Shown here: positions 8,330-17,136 of the stretch, piece by piece | Position numbering within the stretch: the first letter of the stretch is position 1 | Layout: each line of letters opens with the position of its first letter | NCBI RefSeq assembly: GCF_014646115.1 | Contig: NZ_BMMV01000001.1 | Span: 298,084 to 362,083 of the forward strand | Reading direction: 5' to 3' | DNA: 64,000 nt | Source of the DNA: Streptomyces camponoticapitis | GTDB lineage: Bacteria > Actinomycetota > Actinomycetes > Streptomycetales > Streptomycetaceae | The notes under the pieces: model-generated | Told to the model about the DNA's origin: nothing | Database searches by the model: none | Seen by the model: only the letters and a program-made list of their open reading frames with translations | Position numbers and translations under genes: made by a program

Positions 8330-9238
8330 TCAGCGCGTACTGAGCCAGTGCGGGTCGGGGACCACCGTGAGGACCGCGGAGACCAGCACCACGGTCGCGA
8401 GGACGGCCAGTTCGACGCGGGCCGCGGCATGCGCGTCCCGGCCGCGGCGGAGGCGTCCGCGCGCCGCCAGGGCGAGCGCAGTCGCCACCGCGACGAGTAC
8501 GAGTTTCGCGATGAGGACGCGCCCGTACGCCGACGTCAGCACCACGTCGGCGGGCAGCCGGCGCAGCGTGGACAGCGTGCCGGTGGCGGCCAGCACGACC
8601 AGCGGCCAGAGGGCGCCGCGCGCGTAACGGCCCAGGAGGGCGCGGGCGTCCGCCGGGGTGGCGCGCCGCAGCCACATGGTGCGCAGGACATGGCAGAGGC
8701 CGCCGGCCCACAGGGAGGCGGCGGTCAGGTGGACGACCGTGAGGGCGGTGCCCCACTCCGGCGAGTACGGCTCCGGGTGGGCGCGCAGCGCCTCCGCGAG
8801 GATCACCCCGGCGAGCGGGAGGAGCGCCCAGCGCGGGCGCCCGGTGCCGGCGCAACCGGCGGCGAGCAGGAGGCCGTTGGCCATGACGAGCAGCAGACCG
8901 CCCTCGCGGGTGCCGTACGTCGCGGGGATGTCGAGGTCGCTCACCACCGCGAGGACCACGATCTGCCCGGCCGAGGCCGCGGCTCCGGCGAGCGCGGCGG
9001 GAAGTGCCAGGGTGCGCGGCAGTGGACCGCCGCGGGCGAGCGCGGCGCCCGCCAGTTCGCCCAGATGCAGGGCGAGCGCCGCGAAGACGGCGGCGCGCAG
9101 GAAGGAGGTGGTGCCGGCGGCGGGGATCCGCAGCTCACCGGTGCCGCGCGAGGCGAGGCCCGCGCCGTACAGCACGACGAACAGCGCCACCACGGCGCCG
9201 ACGACGACGGCCGCGCCGCCCCGTCTCGCCGACCTCAC
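8330..9238 (-). CDS. CopD-like multi-pass membrane protein
   Basis: Integral membrane protein of 302 residues with about eight hydrophobic helices, resembling the copper-resistance D (CopD/PcoD) domain family, whose members are associated with copper import across the membrane. Supporting features are TVVHLTAASLWAGGLCHV (a His-containing helix typical of CopD) and a C-terminal pair of helices ending in PDPHW. No CopC-like periplasmic domain or gene is adjacent, so copper is inferred from the family only. GTG start at 9238; alternatives exist nearby. It lies 28 bases beyond the EF-hand gene's stop and may share its transcript. Confidence 0.75.
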   Translation of the reverse strand: MRSARRGGAAVVVGAVVALFVVLYGAGLASRGTGELRIPAAGTTSFLRAAVFAALALHLGELAGAALARGGPLPRTLALPAALAGAAASAGQIVVLAVVSDLDIPATYGTREGGLLLVMANGLLLAAGCAGTGRPRWALLPLAGVILAEALRAHPEPYSPEWGTALTVVHLTAASLWAGGLCHVLRTMWLRRATPADARALLGRYARGALWPLVVLAATGTLSTLRRLPADVVLTSAYGRVLIAKLVLVAVATALALAARGRLRRGRDAHAAARVELAVLATVVLVSAVLTVVPDPHWLSTR

Positions 9239-9266
9239 CCCGCCCGGCTCTGGACGGGCAATCGGT

Positions 9267-9482
9267 CTAGCCCTTGGCGCGGGACGCCAGGAATTCCTCG
9301 AAGGTGAGGAGTCCGTCGTTGTTGGAGTCGTGGGCGTTGATCACGGCCTGCGCGACGGTCTCCGTGACATGGAAGTCGCCGAGCTGGGCCATCGCGCTCT
9401 TGTACTCGGCTGCCGTGATCAGCCCGTCGTTGTCCGCGTCGAAACGGTCGAACGCGTTGCGCGCCTCTTCGATGTCCGCCAC
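9267..9482 (-). CDS. Small two-EF-hand calcium-binding protein
   Basis: Calmodulin-like cytosolic protein of 71 residues made almost entirely of two EF-hands. Loop 1 is DADNDGLITAAE and loop 2 is DSNNDGLLTFEE, both with the canonical 1-3-5-12 acidic ligands and the central Gly. Streptomyces encodes several such Cab proteins, of which CabC affects aerial growth and germination; this one is not assigned a name. GTG start at 9482 preceded by GGAAG. It is upstream of the CopD-like gene on the same strand with a 28-base gap. Calcium binding is well supported; the signalling target is unknown. Confidence 0.93.
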   Translation of the reverse strand: MADIEEARNAFDRFDADNDGLITAAEYKSAMAQLGDFHVTETVAQAVINAHDSNNDGLLTFEEFLASRAKG

Positions 9483-9599
9483 TGCTTCCGCCCCTTCTCG
9501 TGCCCTACTGACAGAGGTCAGATTATCGGCACACCTCCGCCACTTCGGCGGGGGCCCGGCGAAGTCCGCGCGGGGACGGTCCTCGTTCTCCGGGCGCCC

Positions 9600-10109
9600 T
9601 CAGGGGTGGCGGTCGGAGACCCGCATCTCGAACCAGGTCGTCTTGCCGCGCGGCAGCAGATCCACGCCCCACCGGTCGGAGAGTTTGTCCACCAGGAACA
9701 GCCCCCGCCCGCTGGTGTCCAGGTCACGCACCGGCAGCAGACACGGCAGTCCGCGCGAGGGGTCCCGCACCTCGATACGGATCCAGCCGCGGCGGCGCAG
9801 CATCCGCAGGCCGAAGACGCGCGCGCCGGTGTGCCGTACGGCGTTGCCGACGAGTTCGGAGACGAGCAGCACCGACTGTTCGGCCATCAGCGGGGTCAAC
9901 GCCCACTGGCGCAGTACCACGATGTGAGTGAGTCTGCGGGCCGCGAGGGCGGACTCGGGGCGGGAGGGCAGGCGGACCTCCCCCTCCGTCGGGTTGCCGA
10001 ACAGTTCGAGCACTCCGCGCGCCTGTTCGTCCTCGACGGCCGGCGTCAGGCGCGTGGCGGTCCGGTCGCCGCCGTGCCGCGGTTGTTCCACACCTTCAAG
10101 GCCCGCCAT
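9600..10109 (-). CDS. RsbW-like ATP-binding protein (HATPase_c_2)
   Basis: Anti-sigma-factor-type GHKL ATPase of about 169 residues. The N-box is SELVGNAVRHTG and the G-box region is DTSGRGLFLVDKLSDRWGV, typical of the very many Streptomyces RsbW-like proteins that are believed to bind sigma or anti-anti-sigma factors. The start is uncertain: ATG at 10109 gives the compact family length, but the frame stays open to 10262, and the stretch between (RVGNGGGFLPW on) is well formed. No partner STAS-domain gene is adjacent. An intrinsic terminator (10286-10320) separates it from the enoyl-CoA hydratase gene upstream. Confidence 0.88.
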   Translation of the reverse strand: MAGLEGVEQPRHGGDRTATRLTPAVEDEQARGVLELFGNPTEGEVRLPSRPESALAARRLTHIVVLRQWALTPLMAEQSVLLVSELVGNAVRHTGARVFGLRMLRRRGWIRIEVRDPSRGLPCLLPVRDLDTSGRGLFLVDKLSDRWGVDLLPRGKTTWFEMRVSDRHP

Positions 10110-10285
10110 GTGTCCATCATGGCTGCCCAGACGGGCTCCCGGGGCCGTTCCGGGGGAATCCGCGCCCCCGAACGGCCCACCCGGACTATTGGGTTTGGCA
10201 TATGACCATGGCAGGAAGCCACCCCCATTACCTACCCTGATCTGCGATAACACGTCACGCACGGGTGATCACCGGAAGTGATCGA

Positions 10286-10320
10286 CAGCTCCGCCCTAAG
10301 GTTGCCTTAAGGCGGAGCTG
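10286..10320 (-). terminator. Intrinsic terminator after the enoyl-CoA hydratase gene
   Basis: A long hairpin: outer arms CAGCTCCGCC/GGCGGAGCTG pair perfectly, then a single C/A mismatch, then TAAGG/CCTTA, with a 3-base loop. It sits 52 bases past the stop of the leftward enoyl-CoA hydratase gene and before the next gene, as expected for its terminator. Confidence 0.8.
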
Positions 10321-10371
10321 AGCCTGGCACCAGGTTGACGCACGCCCTTCCGCTGTCCAACGGGGTCGGAG

Positions 10372-11142
10372 TCAGAGGAAGTTGGCCTTGCCCGGCCCGT
10401 CCTCCACGAAGCTGCGCATGCCGCGCTCCCGGTCCTCGGTGGCGAACAGGCCCGCGAACCAGTTGCGTTCGAGCGCGAGACCCGTCTCCAGATCCGTCTC
10501 CAGACCCGCGTCCACGGTCTCCTTGGCCGCCCGCAGTGCGAGCGCCGGCCCCTGGGCGAGCTTGGCGGCCCACGCGTGCGCCTGCTCGTACACCTCGTCC
10601 GCCGGTACGACGCGGTCGACGAGCCCCAGCGTGAGCGCCTCGGACGCCTTCACCTGACGGCCCGTGAAGATGAGGTCCTTGGCCTTGGACGGGCCGATCA
10701 GCCGGGCGAGGCGCTGGGTGCCGCCCGCGCCCGGGATCAGGCCGAGCAGGATCTCGGGCTGGCCGAGCTTCGCGTTGTCCGCGGCGATCCGGAAGTCGGC
10801 GCAGAGCGCCAACTCGCAGCCGCCGCCCAGCGCGTAGCCGGTGACGGCGGCGACCACGGGCTTGGGGATGCGCGCCACGGCCGTGAACGACTCCTGGAGG
10901 GCCCGGGAGCGTACGACCATCGCCGCGTGGTCCATGTCGCGCATCTCCTTGATGTCCGCGCCGGCGGCGAACACCTTCTCGCCGCCGTAGAGGATCACGG
11001 CCCGCACGTCGTCGCGCGCGCCGGCCTCCGCCGCCAGTTCACGCAGCCGGTCCTGGATCGCGATGTTCAGCGCGTTCATGGGCGGGCGGTCCAGCCGGAT
11101 GGTGCCGACGCCGCCGGAGACTTCGAGATTCACAGATGACAT
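10372..11142 (-). CDS. Enoyl-CoA hydratase/isomerase family protein
   Basis: Crotonase-fold enzyme of 256 residues that should hydrate or isomerise enoyl-CoA thioesters in fatty-acid or related acyl-CoA catabolism. Landmarks: the CoA-binding loop AGADIKEM (oxyanion-hole segment), ALGGGCELALCADF (second oxyanion-hole glycines) and the catalytic Glu region GLIPGAGGTQRL. The ATG at 11142 is chosen; a GTG three codons upstream is equally possible, and neither has a strong ribosome site. It stands alone between a terminator-flanked L,D-transpeptidase and the RsbW-like gene. The in-vivo substrate is unknown. Confidence 0.93.
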   Translation of the reverse strand: MSSVNLEVSGGVGTIRLDRPPMNALNIAIQDRLRELAAEAGARDDVRAVILYGGEKVFAAGADIKEMRDMDHAAMVVRSRALQESFTAVARIPKPVVAAVTGYALGGGCELALCADFRIAADNAKLGQPEILLGLIPGAGGTQRLARLIGPSKAKDLIFTGRQVKASEALTLGLVDRVVPADEVYEQAHAWAAKLAQGPALALRAAKETVDAGLETDLETGLALERNWFAGLFATEDRERGMRSFVEDGPGKANFL

Positions 11143-11198
11143 ACGAGGCACATTAGGGCCTGCCCGAAATCAGGCCCCAGCCCCCTGACACCGCGGAA

Positions 11199-11233
11199 GG
11201 GCCCGCCGCACCTGGTCGGGGTGCGGCGGGCCC
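11199..11233 (-). terminator. Intrinsic terminator after L,D-transpeptidase 1
   Basis: Perfect 14-bp GC-rich stem (GGGCCCGCCGCACC and its complement) with a 7-base loop, 19 bases past the stop of the leftward transpeptidase gene. Confidence 0.85.
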
Positions 11234-11251
11234 TCGGGTCCTGCGGCGGGA

Positions 11252-12496
11252 CTACTTCGTCCACTCGGCCCAGGACATGTTCCAGCCGTTGAGGCCGTTG
11301 TCCGGGGCGATGTCCTTGTCGTTGGAGTTCTTCACGATCACCACGTCACCGATGATCGACCGGTCGTAGAACCACGCGGACGGCATGTTCTTGTCGTAAC
11401 CGCCCCGCACGTCGCGCAGACCGACACAGCCGTGACTGACGTTGGCCGACCCGAACGTCCCCGCGGACGCCCAGTAGTTGCCGTGGATGAAGGTGCCCGA
11501 CGTGGACAGCCGCATCGCGTGCGGCACGTCCTTGATGTCGTACTCGCCGCCGAAGCCCACCGTGGCGCCGTTCATCCGCGTCACCTTGTGCTTCTCGCTG
11601 ATGACCATCTGGCCGTTGTACGTCGTGGTCGACGGCGCGCCGGCGGTGATCGCGACCTTCTTGATCTGCTTGCCGTCCTTGACGACCTTCATCGTCTTGG
11701 CCTTGGCGTCGACCGTGGAGACCATGGAACGGCCGATGGTGAACCTCACCGTCTTGGACTGCTCGCCGTACACCCCGGGCCGTCCCTCGACACCGTCGAG
11801 GCCCAGCTCCACGGTCACCTTCGTGCCCGCGGCCCAGTACTTCTCGGGGCGGAAGTCGAGACGGTCGTTGCCGAACCAGTGGCCCTCGATGGGGACAGAC
11901 GGCTCGGCGGTCACCTTGATGGCCTTCTCCACGGCCTCGGGATCGGTGATCCCGCGCGTGAAGTTGAGCGAGACCGGCATACCGACACCGACCGTCGAGC
12001 CGTCCTCGGGGGTGTAGTGACCGATGAAGGTGTTCTTCGGTACGAGGGTGGTGAACGTGGTGTCCTTCGCCGAGACCCGGCCCTCGGCGTCCTTGGCGAT
12101 CGCGTGCACCGAGTACTTGGTGGAGGCGGCCAGATGACGGGCCGGCTCCCAGGCCGTCCCGCCGGCGGCTATCTTGCCCTCGACCGCGTTGCCCTTGCTG
12201 TCCTCGACGGTGACGGTCGTCAGCTTGCCCTTGCTCGCCGTTATCCTGAGCGCGCCGCTCGTCGCGACCGACTTCGCCCCGTCCTTGGGAGCGACCGTCA
12301 CGACCGCCTGCGAGGCGGCGTTCTTGACCTTCCCGCCGTCCTTGTCGTTCTTGCCGTCATCGCCCTCGTCGGAACCGCCGCCGCCACCGCACGCCGTCAC
12401 GAACAGCAGCAGGCTTCCCAGCGCGAACGCCGTCAGCCCTCTGGCCCGTCGCCGGCCGGCTGTCGCCGATGCCCCCGAAATCGGCTGCCCGTTCAA
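11252..12496 (-). CDS. L,D-transpeptidase lipoprotein (copy 1)
   Basis: Cell-wall enzyme of 414 residues that forms 3-3 peptidoglycan cross-links or attaches proteins outside the membrane. The signal peptide ends in the lipobox LFVTAC (mature lipid-Cys), followed by a Gly/Asp-rich linker, two Ig-like domains (about 60-260) and a C-terminal YkuD domain with HGNYW and the catalytic SHGCVGLRD (Cys357). The architecture matches mycobacterial LdtMt2-like enzymes. The start is TTG, supported by GAGGGGAG at good spacing. A paralogue with the same architecture lies directly upstream on the same strand; 237 bases separate them, so each may have its own promoter. A strong terminator follows. Confidence 0.95.
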   Translation of the reverse strand: MNGQPISGASATAGRRRARGLTAFALGSLLLFVTACGGGGGSDEGDDGKNDKDGGKVKNAASQAVVTVAPKDGAKSVATSGALRITASKGKLTTVTVEDSKGNAVEGKIAAGGTAWEPARHLAASTKYSVHAIAKDAEGRVSAKDTTFTTLVPKNTFIGHYTPEDGSTVGVGMPVSLNFTRGITDPEAVEKAIKVTAEPSVPIEGHWFGNDRLDFRPEKYWAAGTKVTVELGLDGVEGRPGVYGEQSKTVRFTIGRSMVSTVDAKAKTMKVVKDGKQIKKVAITAGAPSTTTYNGQMVISEKHKVTRMNGATVGFGGEYDIKDVPHAMRLSTSGTFIHGNYWASAGTFGSANVSHGCVGLRDVRGGYDKNMPSAWFYDRSIIGDVVIVKNSNDKDIAPDNGLNGWNMSWAEWTK

Positions 12497-12733
12497 TGGT
12501 TGTCTCCCCTCACACGGCCGGGCCCCGCCACGGCCTCGGAGCCGGGTGCGAACGACGCACGACCGGGCTCCACACCCCCGCGCGGTTTGCTCGCGCGCAC
12601 GGCGCTAGATAATCACACCGCGAGCCGTCCCGGACTCCCCGGGAATGTCACTGTTCCGTTCCAACGTTCCCTGGAGTCAAGGACGGTCACGCAGGTGAGG
12701 ACGGGTACGGAGGAGACGTACGGTCCGTTCCGG

Positions 12734-13957
12734 TCAGCGGGCGAGCGCCGAACCGGCCTTCCACTTCCGCCAGTCGAGGTTCCAGCCGCTGAGTCCGTTG
12801 TCCGGATCGACGGTCCTGTCGGGTGAGTTGACCACTTCCACGACATCGCCGACGAGCGTCCTGTCGAAGAACCAGCCCGCCGGGGTGTCCGCGCTGCCGC
12901 CCTTGACGTCGCGCAGCCCGACACAGCCGTGACTGACGTTCCGTGCGCCGAACGTGTCGGGACTGGCCCAGTAGTTGCCGTGCAGGAACGTCCCCGAGGT
13001 CGTCAGCCGCAGCGCGTGCGGCACGTCCTTGATGTCGTACTCACCGCCGAAGCCCACCGTGGCGCCGTTCATCCGCGTCACGTCGTACAGCTCGGTGACG
13101 ACCATCTTCCCGTTGTACGTGGTGGTCTTGGGCGCCCCGGCCGTGATCGGCACGGTCGAGACGAGCGCGCCGTCGCGCCGTACCTCCATGGTGTGCTTCG
13201 CCGCGTCGACCAGGGACACCTGGGAGCGGCCGACGGTGAAGCCGACGGTCTTCTCCTGGATGCCGAAGACCCCCGGGGCCGCCTGCACGTCGCGCAGCCG
13301 CAGGTCCACGGTGACCTCGGTGCCCGGCTTCCAGTACTCGCGCGGCCGGAAGTCCAGGCGCTGTCCGCCGAACCAGTGGCCGACGATCTCGACCGGGGGG
13401 TCGGAGGTGACGCGGATGGCGCGCTGGACGGCGGCGCGGTTCTCGATCTTCCGGTTGAAGTCGAAGGAGACGATCATGCCGGTGCCGACGGTCGAGCGGT
13501 TCTCGGGTTTGAAGTAGCCGATGAAACGGTGCTTCGGCACGGCGGTCGTGAAGGTCGAGTGCCGGGCCGAGCGGCGGCCCTCGCCGTCCACGGCGACCAC
13601 GTCGACGCTGTACTTCGCGGCGAGCACGAGGTTCGCGTCCGCCTTGGGCGTCCACACGAGCCCGTCCTCGGAGATCCTGCCCGGCAGCTCGGTGCGCTGC
13701 GCGTTCCCGACCCGCGCGACCTCGACCCGTTCCAGCCGTCCGTCCGGGACTTTCACCTCGATCCGGTCGCCGCGCTTGATGTCCTTGGCCCCGTCATCGG
13801 GGCTGATCCGGATCGTGTCCCCAGGCGCCCGGGACTTGCTTTCGGTGAAGGTCTCGCCGACGGTGCAGCCCGTCAGCCCGGCCAGCACCGCGATCAGTCC
13901 TGCCCATGTCAGGACGGCGGCCACGCCGGTCCCTGTCCGCTTCAGTACGTGTGTCAC
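12734..13957 (-). CDS. L,D-transpeptidase lipoprotein (copy 2)
   Basis: Second Ig-Ig-YkuD L,D-transpeptidase, 407 residues from the GTG at 13957, with lipobox LAGLTGC and the catalytic motif SHGCVGLRD (Cys345). The catalytic domain is nearly identical to copy 1 over TTTYNGxMV, VTRMNGATVGFGGEYDIKD and HGNYWAS, while the N-terminal halves differ clearly. That pattern indicates an old tandem duplication with a conserved active-site domain. The open frame extends upstream to 14023, but the residues before the chosen start do not look like a signal peptide. It is divergent from glgX. Confidence 0.94.
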   Translation of the reverse strand: MTHVLKRTGTGVAAVLTWAGLIAVLAGLTGCTVGETFTESKSRAPGDTIRISPDDGAKDIKRGDRIEVKVPDGRLERVEVARVGNAQRTELPGRISEDGLVWTPKADANLVLAAKYSVDVVAVDGEGRRSARHSTFTTAVPKHRFIGYFKPENRSTVGTGMIVSFDFNRKIENRAAVQRAIRVTSDPPVEIVGHWFGGQRLDFRPREYWKPGTEVTVDLRLRDVQAAPGVFGIQEKTVGFTVGRSQVSLVDAAKHTMEVRRDGALVSTVPITAGAPKTTTYNGKMVVTELYDVTRMNGATVGFGGEYDIKDVPHALRLTTSGTFLHGNYWASPDTFGARNVSHGCVGLRDVKGGSADTPAGWFFDRTLVGDVVEVVNSPDRTVDPDNGLSGWNLDWRKWKAGSALAR

Positions 13958-14108
13958 GACCCGCCCAACGACGACCCCCCTCGGGGGGAAACGTGAGTGC
14001 GGGCCTTCCGGCGGGCAGAACACCTGGGAGGACCGCGCGGTGGGTGGTCACGGCCGGGACGCCGTGGCCGCCGGACGCGCGGGGCCGGAGAGCCGGGAGG
14101 CCTGACAG

Positions 14109-16436
14109 GTGGCGAGCGCAGCCGAGCAGGAGACAGTGCGGGAACCGGTCCCGGATCCGATGATGGATCACGTGAGAGATCCGGTCGAAGAGGGCGAGAG
14201 GCGAGCGGGGAGCGGGGCGGAGGCCGTCGGGGAGGCGGCCTCCGCCGCTCCCCCGCCCGAGGTGTGGCCGGGCGCGCCGACGCCGCTGGGGGCGCGCTTC
14301 AGGGTCGGTCCCGACGGGGTCGCGGGGACGAACTTCGCCCTCTGGGCGGCGGGCGCCGAGGCTGTGGAGCTCTGCCTCTTCGACGACGGCGCCGACGCGG
14401 CCTCCGTAGGAGACGCCGTCGTGGAGACCCGCCTGGCTCTGAGTGAGCTGACGCACGAGATCTGGCACGGCTTCGTGCCCGGTGTACGCCCCGGACAGCG
14501 GTACGGCTTCCGGGTGCACGGCCGCTGGGATCCCTGGACGGGCGCCCGCTGGAATCCGGCGAAGCTGCTGCTCGACCCGTACGCGCGCGCCGTCGACGGT
14601 GACTTCGCGCTGCCGCCCGAGGTGTACGGCCATGTGCGCGACTGGCCGCAGCAGCAGGTCGCCGACACGGTGCGCGACGAGCACGACTCGGCGCCGTTCG
14701 TCCCCAAGGGCGTCGTCGTCCACGACGACTCCCCGGACGACGAGTGGACCGACGACCGGCGTCCCAAGACGCCCTGGGCGGACACGGTCATCTACGAGCT
14801 GCACGTACGCGGCTTCACCATGCGCCATCCGGGCATACCCGAGGAGCTGCGCGGGACGTACGCGGGCCTCGCCCACCCGGCGGCGGTCGAGCATCTCGTG
14901 AGCCTCGGGGTGACCGCCGTCGAGCTGCTGCCGGTGCACCAGTTCGCGCACGAGGACCATCTGCTGCGGCGCGGACTGCGCAACTACTGGGGATACAACT
15001 CCATCGGCTACTTCGCCCCGCACGCCGGCTACGCCGCGGGCGGCACCCGCGGCCGGCAGGTCGACGAGTTCAAGCAGATGGTGCGCGCCCTGCACGACGC
15101 CGGGATCGAGGTCATCCTCGACGTCGTCTACAACCACACGGCGGAGGCGGGCGAGCTCGGCCCGACGCTGTCGCTGCGCGGCATAGACAACCGCGGCTAC
15201 TACCGCCTCCAGCCCGACGCCCGCCGGTACGCCGACTACACGGGCTGCGGCAACACCCTCGACGTCGTCCAGCCGCAGGTCCTGCGGCTGATCACGGACT
15301 CGCTGCGGTACTGGGTGACCGAGATGGGCGTCGACGGTTTCCGCTTCGACCTGGCGGCGGCGCTCGCCCGCTCCATGCACGACGTCGACATGCTGTCGCC
15401 CTTCCTGGCGGTGATCGCGCAGGATCCGGTGCTGCGGCGGGTGAAGCTCATCGCCGAGCCGTGGGACGTCGGCGCCGGCGGCTACCAGGTCGGGGCGTTC
15501 CCGCCGCTCTGGACGGAGTGGAACGACCGCTACCGCGACGCCGTACGCGACTTCTGGCGCGGCGCCACGCCCGACGTACGGGATCTGGGATACCGGCTGT
15601 CCGGGTCGAGCGACCTGTACGCATGGGGCGGCCGGCGGCCGTACGCCTCCGTCAACTTCGTCACCGCGCACGACGGCTTCACCCTGCGCGACCTCGTCAG
15701 TTATGAGCGCAAGCACAACGAGGCCAACGGCGAGGGCAACAGGGACGGCACGGACGACAACCGCGCGTGGAACTGTGGCGTGGAGGGCGAGACCGACGAC
15801 CCCGGGATCAACACGCTGCGGCGGCGCCAGCTGCGCAATCTGCTCACCACACTGCTGCTGTCGACGGGTGTGCCGATGATCGTCGCGGGCGACGAGATGG
15901 GCCGTACGCAGGGCGGCAGCAACAACGCGTACTGCCAGGACAACGAGACCAGCTGGCTCGACTGGTCACTGCTCGACCAGCCCGGTTCCTACGGCCTCTA
16001 CCGGCTCACCAGACGGCTGCTGGCGCTGCGCAACGCCCATCCGGTGCTGCGCCGCCGCGCGTTCTTCTCCGGCCGCGCGCAGGCGCCGGACGGGCTGCGC
16101 GACCTGGCGTGGTTCCGGCCCGACGGCAAGGAGATGACCGAGCGGGACTGGTACGCGCCCGCGTCGACGCTCGCGCTGTTCCTGTCCGGGCGCGACATCC
16201 CGGGGCGGGACGCGCGCGGGCAGAAGATCACCGACGACAGCTTCCTGGCGGTCCTGCACTCGGGCGCCGAGCCGCTGGACTTCGCGCTGCCTGGCGAGCC
16301 CTGGGCCCGGTCGTACGAGCTGGTGGTCGACACCTCGTCGGAGGACCAGGAGGAGGAGCCGGGGACGGTGCTCGACGGGGGGACGGTCACGACGGTGCCC
16401 GCGCGGTCGGTGCTGCTGCTTCGGGTGCGGGGGTGA
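14109..16436 (+). CDS. glgX: Glycogen debranching enzyme GlgX
   Basis: Cytosolic GH13 isoamylase-type enzyme of 775 residues that cleaves alpha-1,6 branches of glycogen-like glucans, usually after phosphorylase has shortened the chains. After an acidic, poorly conserved N-terminal tail (~50 residues) comes the CBM48-like domain (GVAGTNFALWAAGAEAVELCLFD) and the TIM barrel. The barrel has VDGFRFDLAAAL (nucleophile D414), IAEPWDVG (acid/base E450) and TAHDGFTLRDL (transition-state Asp). GTG at 14109 is preceded by GGGAGG at 8 bases; ATGs at 14160/14163 are possible alternatives. It stands alone, divergent from the L,D-transpeptidase genes and convergent with a response regulator. It complements glgP and the glgE cluster elsewhere in the window. 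Confidence 0.96.
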   Translation: MASAAEQETVREPVPDPMMDHVRDPVEEGERRAGSGAEAVGEAASAAPPPEVWPGAPTPLGARFRVGPDGVAGTNFALWAAGAEAVELCLFDDGADAASVGDAVVETRLALSELTHEIWHGFVPGVRPGQRYGFRVHGRWDPWTGARWNPAKLLLDPYARAVDGDFALPPEVYGHVRDWPQQQVADTVRDEHDSAPFVPKGVVVHDDSPDDEWTDDRRPKTPWADTVIYELHVRGFTMRHPGIPEELRGTYAGLAHPAAVEHLVSLGVTAVELLPVHQFAHEDHLLRRGLRNYWGYNSIGYFAPHAGYAAGGTRGRQVDEFKQMVRALHDAGIEVILDVVYNHTAEAGELGPTLSLRGIDNRGYYRLQPDARRYADYTGCGNTLDVVQPQVLRLITDSLRYWVTEMGVDGFRFDLAAALARSMHDVDMLSPFLAVIAQDPVLRRVKLIAEPWDVGAGGYQVGAFPPLWTEWNDRYRDAVRDFWRGATPDVRDLGYRLSGSSDLYAWGGRRPYASVNFVTAHDGFTLRDLVSYERKHNEANGEGNRDGTDDNRAWNCGVEGETDDPGINTLRRRQLRNLLTTLLLSTGVPMIVAGDEMGRTQGGSNNAYCQDNETSWLDWSLLDQPGSYGLYRLTRRLLALRNAHPVLRRRAFFSGRAQAPDGLRDLAWFRPDGKEMTERDWYAPASTLALFLSGRDIPGRDARGQKITDDSFLAVLHSGAEPLDFALPGEPWARSYELVVDTSSEDQEEEPGTVLDGGTVTTVPARSVLLLRVRG

Positions 16437-16497
16437 GCGGGCCCCTCCTCAGGAGGATGCGCCGGGGTCAAGTCTGGGGTGGAGTCCGGGGAGCACG

Positions 16498-17136
16498 TCA
16501 GCCGAGGATCTTGCGGTCGTATCCCACCGCGACCGCCGCCGCCCGGTCCTTGACCCCCAACTTGGCGTAGATGTGGGTGAGATGGGTCTTCACCGTCGCC
16601 TCGCTGATGAACAGCTCGGCGGCGATCTCCCGGTTCGACGTGCCCCGCGCGACGAGTTCGAGGACCTCGCGCTCGCGCGCCGAGAGCGGTTCTTTCCCCG
16701 TGACCGGCGTACGGACCCGGGAGACGAGCCGGGACGCGACGGCGGGCGAGAGGACCGTACGTCCCTCGGCCGCCGCCCGTACCGCCGTGAACAGTTCCTC
16801 GCGCGGGGCGTCCTTGAGGAGATAGCCGGTGGCGCCCGCCTCGATCGCGGGGATGGTGTCGGAGTCCGTGTCGTACGTGGTGAGGACGAGGACCCTGGAG
16901 CGGGCGCCGCGCGCGGTGAGCGCGGCGATGGCGTCGACGCCGCCGCCGTCCGGCATCCGAAGGTCCATCAGGACCACGTCCGGGTCAAGCCGGAGGGCCA
17001 GCTCGACGCCCTCGACGCCGCCCGACGCCTCGCCCAGCACCTCGAAGCCGGCGGCCGATTCGAACATGCCGCGCAGACCGTCCCGTACGACGGGATGGTC
17101 ATCGACGACGATCAGGGTGATGCTCCGCTCCTGCAT
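16498..17136 (-). CDS. NarL/LuxR-family response regulator
   Basis: DNA-binding response regulator of 212 residues. The receiver domain has the acidic pair in VVDDHPVVRDG, phospho-acceptor Asp in VVLMDLRMPDG, and the conserved Thr and Lys in VLTTYD and YLLKDA. The C-terminal LuxR-type helix-turn-helix reads LSAREREVLELVARGTSNREIA. Its 5' end overlaps the histidine-kinase gene by 38 bases, so the two are translationally coupled. The operon order ABC ATPase, permease, kinase, regulator suggests it controls the exporter genes in response to a cell-envelope or antimicrobial signal; this is inferred. Confidence 0.95.
   Translation of the reverse strand: MQERSITLIVVDDHPVVRDGLRGMFESAAGFEVLGEASGGVEGVELALRLDPDVVLMDLRMPDGGGVDAIAALTARGARSRVLVLTTYDTDSDTIPAIEAGATGYLLKDAPREELFTAVRAAAEGRTVLSPAVASRLVSRVRTPVTGKEPLSAREREVLELVARGTSNREIAAELFISEATVKTHLTHIYAKLGVKDRAAAVAVGYDRKILG

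Noticed and set aside
13794..15716. 640-codon frame antisense to glgX
   Set aside because: It is the complement of GlgX catalytic-domain codons and shows no family features.
16437..16497. CCTCC-TCA-GGAGG hairpin between glgX and the response regulator as terminator
   Set aside because: A five-base-pair stem is too short to call with confidence, although the position between convergent genes is suitable.
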